Source of the DNA: an uncultured Eubacteriales bacterium
GTDB lineage: Bacteria; Bacillota; Clostridia; Oscillospirales; CAG-272
Length of the DNA: 13,291 bases
Direction: 5' to 3'
Assembly: GCA_934503195.1 (NCBI GenBank)
Contig: CAKSVM010000084.1
Span: 1 to 13,291 of the forward strand
Every line of letters starts with the position of its first letter. Position 1 is the first letter of the stretch. The translations under genes were made by a program, and so were the position numbers. Shown in pieces: positions 1 through 8,512 of the stretch. The notes below the pieces were generated by a model, which was given only the letters and a program-made list of their open reading frames with translations, ran no database searches and was not told the origin of the DNA.

Positions 1-109
1 CCCCGCCGCGATGTCCGCCCGCGGGGGCTCCCCGCCGCGATGTCCGCCCGCGGGGGCTCCCCGCCGCGATGTCCGCCTGCGGGGGCTCCACGCCGCGGGG
101 ACACCCCGC
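1..109. repeat. GC-rich 29-bp tandem repeat forming a row of short hairpins
   Basis: Three consecutive 29-base units occupy 1-29, 30-58 and 59-87. The first two are identical and the third has one C-to-T change at 78. A decayed partial unit follows to about 97. The array starts at the window edge, so the true copy number is unknown. Each unit has only 4 A/T bases, so it is far more GC-rich than the surrounding genes. Every unit junction makes a 6-bp stem with a 3-base loop, GCGGGG-GCT-CCCCGC, at 21-35 and 50-64, and with one mismatch at 79-93. A further perfect version with loop ACA lies at 95-109. The unit length is not a multiple of three, so a coding repeat is unlikely; the short plus-strand reading frame across it has no support as a gene. 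Confidence 0.85.
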
Positions 110-208
110 AAGATGTATCTTTCCGCCGCGGTGTATGTTTGATGGGGACGAAACTAACACCGTCGCAGATGGAATATCTGACGTCCGAGTGCAGGGTCGC
201 ACCCTGCC
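110..208. other. Non-coding gap left of the GH106-like gene
   Basis: This is the rest of the gene-free left end, downstream of the last gene of the three-gene operon. I see no reading frame with a credible ribosome binding site. It contains scattered fragments resembling the GC-rich repeat, such as ccgccgcgg near 124, which suggests decayed repeat material. It ends in the short hairpin at 191-207, described separately. Confidence 0.5.
191..207 (-). terminator. Hairpin directly after the GH106-like stop codon, weak terminator candidate
   Basis: A perfect 7-bp stem with a 3-base loop (gcagggt, cgc, accctgc) starts two bases past the TAA stop of the GH106-like gene. On the minus strand no U-run follows it, so it does not meet the usual intrinsic terminator pattern. 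It may end transcription inefficiently, protect the 3' end of the operon mRNA, or be a Rho-dependent or recruited hairpin. The hairpin is seen directly; its role is inference. Confidence 0.4.
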
Positions 209-3200
209 TTATTCGAAGAGTCCGGCTTTTACGAAGCAGTAACGGTCGCGCCATGCGTTCGGCGTGTAGACGCCGTGAGGCGAGAAGTGACCCGGACCAA
301 CTCCGTAGCACTCACCCTGCGGATGATGATGCGGTCCCATAAGATTCCGGTTTCCGATCACAAGCTCAAGCGTGATCTTCGCTTCCTTGCCCGGTTTCAC
401 AAATCCGCTTATGTCGGCCTCGTAGTCCGACCACAGAAGCGTCTTCACAAGCTGATCGTCAACGTAAACCTTCGCTAAGGCCGCGTAGGGCTTCGGAATC
501 CGGATCGCGATCCGCTTTCCATACGACTTCTTTACCTTCACAACCTGCGAGAGCTTCACTCTGCCCGCGAAGAACGGATATCCCTGCGGCACAATGTCGC
601 CGCCGATGATGTGCGTCACACGATCGGTGATGCAGAATCCGCCGTCCGTGAAGAGCGCGCGCCGCGCTCCCTCGGTGTATCCCGTCTTCGAGAAGACGCT
701 GAAATCGCCGACAAGATATAAGCTCTCAAGCTCGGTGTCGTAGGTGAGCTTGTTGCGCTCGGTCTCAAGCACGTTCTTACCGAACAGAACGTCGTAGACC
801 TTCTGACGCTGGCTGAACGCGCCGTCAACGATGATCTCGTTCGTTCCGTGCTTTACAAAGGATCTGATGTCGATCGCCTTGAACGACTTGTCCTTCCACC
901 ACGACTCACCGTCCCACTTAACTTCGCTTCCGTTCACCTTTATCGAGAACTCGTCGGTAAGCTCGGAAACGAGTCTGAAGCTTCTCATGGCCGAAAGATC
1001 AGCCGTTTCGGAGATCTCAAACGTGAAGCGGAGCTTCAGCTTGTCGTTCGCGCGCGCCGCGAGAAGGATCTCCATTATGTCGAGTATGTTGCGCGGCTCG
1101 GAATACTCCTCGCCTTCGCCGAGAATGTACTGGCAGGCGTCAAGCGTGAGAGCGTTGTCCTCGCTCTCGATGTCCCACTCACGGGAGAGCGGAAGTGTCA
1201 GCATCGGCTTCGTCTTCTTCGTGACCATCGGAAGCTCGCTTCCGGTCACGATGAGATGCGACTGCATCGGCTCAAAGTGCAGGAAGATAACGGTCTTGCC
1301 GTTGTCGGTGATCGTGTCAGGCTTTGTGACCGTCATGCCGTTAAGATTTACCTCAACCGCGTCGGAATTCGTGTCGAGGATGATCTTCGCGTCGAACGGA
1401 TGCTCGCGATCCTGATTCTGGAAGAAGTACGCCTTGCCGTTTCCGAGGAGATTAACACGGCAGTGGATCGAGCCGATCTCGCCGTTCTTGTCGGACACGG
1501 TGAGCGTTTTGAGGCCGTTCTTCACGAGCGCGTAGGTCAGCAGCTCGCCGTCGTTTACCGGGAGAACCTCGACAGTGTCCATCAGCGCCTTCAGCTCGTC
1601 GCTCTTTTCGCCCTCGATGAGAGTCGGCTTTTCGCCGAGCGCGAGGAGCTTTCCGCCGTTCTTCACGAACTCGGAGAGAAGCCCGAAGGTCGACTTGTCA
1701 AGCGTCTTCATCGCCGGGAGAATCACCGTGTGGTAGGCGCAGAGTCCGACCTTTATCGACGCGCCGCAGACCGAGCCGTGATGACGCATGATCACCTCGT
1801 CGCCAAGATGATATCCGATGTGATTGCCCGAGAGAACACGGAGTGCCTCATTCAGCTTTCCGTCGTACTTCTGGATCTCGGCGCAGTTCGTGCCGTTATA
1901 GGCGATGTATCCGGTGTGCATCGGGTGAATGAGGAGAACGTCGGCTTCCTCGTCAGAGTCGGCGATCAGCTTGCCGAGACGCGAGAAATAATCATTGAAC
2001 GCCTTGTAATCGTCCCACCACGGAGACTGATAGAACATGGACGGCGGATAGTCTCTCTTGCGGAGTCCTCTGATTGAATAGCCCTCAAGATGCTGGCACA
2101 TCGAGTTGATTCCGTTGAGATACTGCCATTCGGCGATCCACTTAAGCTCCTCAAAGCTTACGTCCCAGCCGCAGAGTGCGAAGGTCTCGGAGAGAACGTG
2201 CTTCTTGCCGAGCTGCTTCGCGGCCGAGCCGACCTGCTTGGGGATCAGCGGACCCGCGATTCCGCGGCCGAGCCAGTCCATGCCGGGATTGTGCATATAT
2301 TCGTAGAGCGGCATTACGCCGGCGGTGCAGGCCATCTGGCAGTAGAGGTTATCCTCCATCATCGCGTGGCCGGTGAACTTGCAATTGTGCTTTTCGCACC
2401 AGTCATAGATCTGCTTTCCGAAGGATTCCGCGTAAAGTCTGCTGACTGTGCGCCAGAAATCGAAGCGGAACTTTTCGTATCCCTCGCGCTCAATGAAGAG
2501 AAGCGGGAGACCCGGAATCGGATCATATCCGGTGTCCTTTCTGAATTCCTCGGGGAGAACGTACGACCACGGGGTCTTGCAGCGCGCGAACTGCGGCTCG
2601 TCGGTGAAGAACCCCGGCATGGTCGCGCCGCCGAGATCGCCGCCCAGCTTTTCGGCGTAGACGTCGTAGGTGCATTTGATGAACGCGCGGACAACGGTCG
2701 GGCTCAGGATGTCGACGTAGTTGACGTTCTTGTCGTGGGAGACGTACCAGAGAGTCTCTCCGGCCTCAAGCGCGGACTTAGAGGCTCTGAGCTTGTCGCC
2801 GAGATAACGGCAGGTGGTGTCGGTGACGCCGTAGAATCCGAGTACCGTTCCCTCGGGCTTTGACGACTCATACGGCTTGAAGACGAGCCAGCGGACGTGA
2901 TATCTGTCGCCCATTCCCGAGACGATGCCGCCGCCGAATCCGCTCGGCCAGCCGTTTTCGTCATAGCTCCACGACTCCATTCCGAGCTTCTTGCCCTCGT
3001 CAACGCAGGCCTTGATGCAGTTGAACCAGTCGTCCGAGAGATATTCGGTGATGAGTCCGCCGCGGGCGTGCATGAAATAGCCGCCGAGTCCGACGCGCTT
3101 CATTTCCTGAATCTGCCAGCGAAGCATATCGGGTTCAAGCTTGTCGTTCCACGACCAGAACGGATGAGGCCGATATTCCGCCGTGGGATTTTCAAGTTCG

Positions 3201-3217
3201 GTTAAAATGTCTTTCAT
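209..3217 (-). CDS. GH106-like glycoside hydrolase (alpha-L-rhamnosidase-related), cytoplasmic
   Basis: A 1002-residue protein resembling the GH106 family (Pfam Glyco_hydro_106), whose characterised members remove alpha-L-rhamnose from plant or other complex glycans. The N-terminal block RPHPFWSWN (16-24), followed by a GGYFMHARGG segment (45-54), opens a predicted TIM-barrel-like region to about residue 420. Candidate catalytic acids are E207 in FFTDEPQF and E344 in LSETFALCGW, a spacing fitting a two-carboxylate enzyme. Residues about 425-560 look like a Rossmann-like domain (ADVLLIHPM; later VILPAMKTL and KNGGKLLALGEKP). The rest is beta-rich, ending in a Gly/His-rich tail (GPHHHPQGE). There is no signal peptide or membrane segment, so it probably acts on imported oligosaccharides. 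The start is supported by a GAAAGGA site at 3230-3236 that overlaps the stop codon of the upstream membrane-protein gene, implying an operon and coupled translation. The family call is fairly secure; the substrate is not known, and many GH106-like proteins are uncharacterised. Confidence 0.8.
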   Translation of the reverse strand: MKDILTELENPTAEYRPHPFWSWNDKLEPDMLRWQIQEMKRVGLGGYFMHARGGLITEYLSDDWFNCIKACVDEGKKLGMESWSYDENGWPSGFGGGIVSGMGDRYHVRWLVFKPYESSKPEGTVLGFYGVTDTTCRYLGDKLRASKSALEAGETLWYVSHDKNVNYVDILSPTVVRAFIKCTYDVYAEKLGGDLGGATMPGFFTDEPQFARCKTPWSYVLPEEFRKDTGYDPIPGLPLLFIEREGYEKFRFDFWRTVSRLYAESFGKQIYDWCEKHNCKFTGHAMMEDNLYCQMACTAGVMPLYEYMHNPGMDWLGRGIAGPLIPKQVGSAAKQLGKKHVLSETFALCGWDVSFEELKWIAEWQYLNGINSMCQHLEGYSIRGLRKRDYPPSMFYQSPWWDDYKAFNDYFSRLGKLIADSDEEADVLLIHPMHTGYIAYNGTNCAEIQKYDGKLNEALRVLSGNHIGYHLGDEVIMRHHGSVCGASIKVGLCAYHTVILPAMKTLDKSTFGLLSEFVKNGGKLLALGEKPTLIEGEKSDELKALMDTVEVLPVNDGELLTYALVKNGLKTLTVSDKNGEIGSIHCRVNLLGNGKAYFFQNQDREHPFDAKIILDTNSDAVEVNLNGMTVTKPDTITDNGKTVIFLHFEPMQSHLIVTGSELPMVTKKTKPMLTLPLSREWDIESEDNALTLDACQYILGEGEEYSEPRNILDIMEILLAARANDKLKLRFTFEISETADLSAMRSFRLVSELTDEFSIKVNGSEVKWDGESWWKDKSFKAIDIRSFVKHGTNEIIVDGAFSQRQKVYDVLFGKNVLETERNKLTYDTELESLYLVGDFSVFSKTGYTEGARRALFTDGGFCITDRVTHIIGGDIVPQGYPFFAGRVKLSQVVKVKKSYGKRIAIRIPKPYAALAKVYVDDQLVKTLLWSDYEADISGFVKPGKEAKITLELVIGNRNLMGPHHHPQGECYGVGPGHFSPHGVYTPNAWRDRYCFVKAGLFE

Positions 3218-3229
3218 ATAAAATATGTA

Positions 3230-3236
3230 TCCTTTC
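3230..3236 (-). promoter_or_regulatory. Ribosome binding site of the GH106-like gene overlapping the upstream stop
   Basis: On the minus strand GAAAGGA sits 12 bases before the ATG at 3217 and overlaps the TGA (3235-3237) of the preceding membrane-protein gene. This supports the chosen start. It also suggests that translation of the glycosidase depends on ribosomes finishing the membrane-protein gene. Confidence 0.6.
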
Positions 3237-4617
3237 AGATATTTTTGTATTCGATCTGATCATACAGCGTACTGACGCTGAACTTCTGATAGACAACCCA
3301 GATTGTTGTCATGATGAGCGGGATCCACCAGAATTCCGAAAGCACACTGTTTATTTCGGCTCTGAACATCGAGAGCGCGAAATTCAGCGCGAAACTTATT
3401 ATGAACAGCACGATCGAAATTATGAATTTACGATCAAGCTCCTTGTCACCGCCGAGTATAATGTTCGCTATGCGCTTGTCGGTGACCTTCGCGTCGGGCG
3501 AGAGATAGCGGTAGATCATCGCGCGCAGCTCGCGGAGGGTGAAGAAGATCACCGCGAACTGCGAGATATACTCAAGCGCGGTTCCGACACGCGTGAGGTT
3601 GTAGAGATCGTACGCCTCGAAACGGTACATAACGTCGGTGAGCGAATAATTCAGCGAGAAGATCACCGAGAGCGCGTAGGATCCGGTCGAGCAGATGAGA
3701 TACACAATCGACGAAACGAACATCGGCTTCGCGGTTTCCGAGAGCTTTTTGAGCTTGTTCGCGGCGAAGATGAGGAAGAACGCGCCGATGAAGGACGGGA
3801 TGATATTAAACTCGTCGACCCAGATATTGATCACAAAGAAGGTTCCGGCCGCGATCAGCGTGAAGGCGGATTTCAGGCTCCGGCAGAGCATGAGTCCGTT
3901 GTTTGACAAAACCTCGTTGTCGTATTGCTCGAAAACGCGCGAAATGAAGTCGTCCTCGCGCTTTATACGGCTTATGTAGGGGATCACGTTGATGAGCCAC
4001 ATCACGCCCATGAGCGTGACGAGGAAGAGCGAGATAAAGAGGAGCGCGTATTTGTAGTGCGCAAAGTCGATCTGTACACCCGACGTGACATAGCCATCGT
4101 ATTCGTAGTCGGAGAGCGAGCAGAACTCGGGAAGAACAGTCAGGATCGCCTTTCCGACGCAGAAAATGTAGGTGACGGCCGAGACGTTCTTGTAGTTCTT
4201 GTAGACCGCGCGGCTCTGGAAGCGGGTCGCGAAATACTCGAAGCCGTCAAAGATCCGGCCGATCGCCGGGTAGAGGTAGATCATCTCGATAACCGCGAAG
4301 CCGAGCGTCATTACGAGTACAAAGGTGTCGTCGTTAAGCGGAACGCTAATCATACACGCCGCTTTTACGAGCATGAACCATTTGAGCTTTTCGAGTCCCT
4401 TTATCGCGTCCGAGATGCCGGGGCAGAGATCGCCCCATTTGCGGAGTCCGTTTATCAGAAAGACAACACCGAAAAAGTCAGGCAGGACGTCGATTATGTT
4501 GACGCATGGATTGAAGAGGAAGACCGCGGCGGCAATGAGCCAGCCAAGTCCCATCGGATCGGCGGAAACGCGCCCTGACGCGCTTGTCATTCTTGTGTTT
4601 TGTGCGGTCATTTTCAT
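3235..4617 (-). CDS. Unrecognised multi-span membrane protein, internally duplicated
   Basis: A 460-residue integral membrane protein that I do not recognise. After a polar N-terminus of about 22 residues it has many hydrophobic stretches (for example about 25-58, 82-118, 146-163, 188-215, 252-285, 298-322, 346-362, 397-417 and 428-444). Charged loops separate them, including a long soluble segment around 216-250. Residues 23-61 and 251-289 align without gaps around VNIIDVLPDFFG and VDEFNIIPSFIG, pointing to an ancient internal duplication. A weaker third copy may sit at 424-446 (VLSEFWW). The same module opens the neighbouring upstream gene. There is no transporter ATPase motif, enzyme motif or sensor domain. 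The ATG overlaps the TGA of the upstream gene (ATGA at 4617-4614), with an AGAAAGGG site just before, so the two are translated together. The GH106-like gene follows after 17 bases. A role in sugar transport or cell-envelope work is only a guess from context. Confidence 0.85.
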   Translation of the reverse strand: MKMTAQNTRMTSASGRVSADPMGLGWLIAAAVFLFNPCVNIIDVLPDFFGVVFLINGLRKWGDLCPGISDAIKGLEKLKWFMLVKAACMISVPLNDDTFVLVMTLGFAVIEMIYLYPAIGRIFDGFEYFATRFQSRAVYKNYKNVSAVTYIFCVGKAILTVLPEFCSLSDYEYDGYVTSGVQIDFAHYKYALLFISLFLVTLMGVMWLINVIPYISRIKREDDFISRVFEQYDNEVLSNNGLMLCRSLKSAFTLIAAGTFFVINIWVDEFNIIPSFIGAFFLIFAANKLKKLSETAKPMFVSSIVYLICSTGSYALSVIFSLNYSLTDVMYRFEAYDLYNLTRVGTALEYISQFAVIFFTLRELRAMIYRYLSPDAKVTDKRIANIILGGDKELDRKFIISIVLFIISFALNFALSMFRAEINSVLSEFWWIPLIMTTIWVVYQKFSVSTLYDQIEYKNI

Positions 4618-5285
4618 CTGCCCTTTCTGTTTTTCTTTTTTGACTTCAGATATTTTATGATCTTGTCGTGGACGTCCTCGCGGTAGGGCATATCCTCGTC
4701 GCCTTCAAGGCAGATACGCATATAGCAGGTGAAGATGAGTGCCCACGTGAAGAGTAACCAGAGACTTCCCATCAGATATATCGCGAGATTCATGTAGGAA
4801 AGCACCATGTCGGGCGTTCCGGTGAGGTTTGCGATGAGCTTTGTGACGCCTGAGGTCGCGAGTATTTCACATATGTAATAAACCGCCGTCAGAACGAGTA
4901 TCCGCCGTGAACGATTGGCGAGCTTCGGAAGCTCAACCGAGACCGAAAGCTCGTATATCCCCAGAAGCAGGAACACATGGAAAACTCCGATGATGAGCAT
5001 ATATACCACTTCGAGCGGCGAGAAGAAGAATTTTTCAAATCCTTCGCTAATCATCCCCGAGGCTTTGGCGAGCTGACAGCCGAGAACCGCGATTGAGAGC
5101 GCGGCGAAGGGAAAGAGAATTAACCGCGCCGTTTTGAAATTCCGGTTATCCTTGCAGTGAATGATGAGCCTGTTCAGCGCGGCGAGCATGATAAGACAAC
5201 CGACAATGTCGGGGAGCATATCAATCCCGTTTACCGGCAGACTCATCATGAAGAAGTATCCGATGAAAAGCAGTCCGAATCCCAT
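4614..5285 (-). CDS. Unrecognised small multi-span membrane protein with LPD module
   Basis: A 223-residue membrane protein with about six hydrophobic segments (about 3-18, 23-42, 53-73, 91-113, 128-146 and 164-191). It ends in a charged, lysine-rich cytoplasmic tail (residues 193-223, KSKKKNRKGR at the end). Residues 2-40, including VNGIDMLPDIVG, align without gaps to residues 23-61 of the next gene's product. The two proteins therefore look paralogous, this one being roughly half the size. I know no family for it, and no catalytic or nucleotide-binding motif is visible. The start ATG at 5285 is supported by AAGGA at 5291-5295, five bases upstream. It is the first gene of the three-gene operon; its stop overlaps the start of the larger membrane-protein gene by four bases. 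The positive tail suggests a cytoplasmic C-terminus by the positive-inside rule. Confidence 0.85.
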   Translation of the reverse strand: MGFGLLFIGYFFMMSLPVNGIDMLPDIVGCLIMLAALNRLIIHCKDNRNFKTARLILFPFAALSIAVLGCQLAKASGMISEGFEKFFFSPLEVVYMLIIGVFHVFLLLGIYELSVSVELPKLANRSRRILVLTAVYYICEILATSGVTKLIANLTGTPDMVLSYMNLAIYLMGSLWLLFTWALIFTCYMRICLEGDEDMPYREDVHDKIIKYLKSKKKNRKGR

Positions 5286-5310
5286 TATTTTCCTTAAGAA
5301 TTATGATTTG

Positions 5311-5325
5311 CGGGGACAAGCCCCG
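5311..5325. repeat. Short GC hairpin
   Basis: Five-base arms CGGGG and CCCCG enclose the loop ACAAG. The left arm plus loop start, gcggggaca (5310-5318), is identical to 95-103 in the hairpin on the other side of the operon. On the minus strand it lies in the 5' leader of the small membrane-protein gene, about 25 bases upstream of the ATG and outside the ribosome binding site. Confidence 0.55.
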
Positions 5326-5379
5326 AGGTAAAACGTGTTTTAGCAAAACTACTTTTTGTGAAAGCAAACAATAACTGCA

Positions 5380-5399
5380 TTCTTCGCCAAGGCGAAGAA
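5380..5399. repeat. Near-perfect 20-base palindrome
   Basis: Nine-base arms TTCTTCGCC and GGCGAAGAA flank a two-base centre AA. As RNA it would be a strong hairpin with a strained loop. As DNA it could be a dimeric protein binding site. No U-run follows on either strand, so it is not a standard terminator. Confidence 0.65.
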
Positions 5400-5502
5400 A
5401 TGAACGTCCCCAAGCCACCCCACAACCACCATCGTCAGCAGCAACTTCATTGAAGCGCAAAGACAAATTCATGTATAAAAAGGTTTGGTAAAGGGTGGGG
5501 GT

Positions 5503-5568
5503 CCGGTGGGGAGGGATGACCCCACAAGTTTTAAGCAACTTGCCTTAAAAGGGGTCGACCTTCCCCGG
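5503..5568. repeat. Long imperfect stem-loop downstream of secA
   Basis: Nested inverted repeats are read on the plus strand. GGGGAGGG (5508-5515) pairs with CCTTCCCC (5559-5566), with one G-U. GACCCC (5518-5523) pairs with GGGGTC (5551-5556). TTTTAAG (5529-5535) pairs with CTTAAAA (5544-5550), leaving a 5-base bulge and an 8-base loop. That gives about 21 base pairs in a row, starting within ten bases of the secA stop. No U-run follows on the minus strand, so it is at best an atypical secA terminator. It could equally be a palindromic repeat element or a structured RNA. The pairing is seen directly; its role is unknown. Confidence 0.6.
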
Positions 5569-5575
5569 AGGACAA

Positions 5576-8350
<2,775 letters not shown>

Positions 8351-8473
8351 ATGTTTATCTGTTCTCCGTTTTTATAATTGACCATGAATCTGAATCGTGG
8401 CATATTTACATATAGTATACTACATTTTCTCAAAAAAAGATACAAATATTTGTAAACATTCAAAAGAAATTTG
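8351..8473 (-). promoter_or_regulatory. AT-rich upstream region of secA with candidate promoter
   Basis: The gap between the metY terminator and secA is strikingly AT-rich compared with the genes and must contain the secA promoter. On the minus strand TATACT (8414-8419) matches five of six bases of the -10 consensus and sits in a perfect palindrome, TAGTATACTA (8413-8422). The nearest -35-like element, TTGAGA (8428-8433), is only 8 bases away, too close to pair with it. TTGTAT further upstream is at 20 bases, rather far. The exact promoter is therefore unresolved. The leader to the ATG would be about 60 bases. Confidence 0.4.
8441..8454. promoter_or_regulatory. Perfect 14-bp palindrome upstream of secA, operator-like
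   Basis: TACAAATATTTGTA is a perfect 14-base dyad located 21 bases upstream of the -10-like TATACT, overlapping where a -35 element would be. Its length, symmetry and position fit a binding site for a dimeric repressor or activator. AT-rich palindromes also arise by chance in such a region, so this is a candidate only. Confidence 0.4.
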
Positions 8474-8505
8474 AAAAAAACCGGCCCGCCCTTTCGGGCG
8501 AGCCG
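8474..8505 (-). terminator. Intrinsic terminator of the metY-type gene
   Basis: Read on the minus strand, ten-base arms CGGCTCGCCC and GGGCGGGCCG (one G-U pair) enclose a GAAA tetraloop, followed by G and seven U. It begins seven bases after the TGA of the sulfhydrylase gene. This is a textbook Rho-independent terminator and isolates that gene from secA. Confidence 0.93.
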
Positions 8506-8512
8506 AAAAAGA

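Larger units (their letters stand above)
5286..5575. other. Gene-free gap between secA and the membrane-protein operon, rich in inverted repeats
   Basis: The 290 bases hold no convincing gene. A possible 105-residue minus-strand frame (5221-5538) runs out of frame into the small membrane-protein gene, spans the hairpins and has no family resemblance. The composition is patchy: C-rich and G-rich runs around 5408-5430 and 5493-5515 alternate with AT-rich stretches. At least three inverted repeats are present (5311-5325, 5380-5399, 5503-5568). The promoter of the three-gene operon should lie here; a TATACA at about 5473-5478 on the minus strand is -10-like, but I find no matching -35 element. 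The inverted repeats and patchy composition suggest inserted repeat material rather than a simple spacer. Confidence 0.6.

Noticed and set aside
1..87. CRISPR array
   Set aside because: The 29-base units are directly adjacent with no unique spacers between them, so this is a simple tandem repeat.
40..342. A 100-codon plus-strand frame across the left-end repeat
   Set aside because: The start lies in the non-triplet 29-base repeat and the frame runs antisense into the end of the GH106-like gene, so it is not credible as a gene.
848..2077. A 409-codon open frame on the plus strand antisense to the GH106-like gene
   Set aside because: Its product is a low-complexity Arg/Leu/Val/Glu-rich string with no family resemblance, and the opposite strand encodes a clear enzyme. 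Genes here seldom use the codons TTA, CTA and TCA, which leaves few stops on the antisense strand, so long shadow frames are expected.
5221..5538. A 105-codon minus-strand frame in the gap after secA
   Set aside because: It runs through the inverted repeats and then out of frame into the small membrane-protein gene. I see no family, no domain and no supportive start context.
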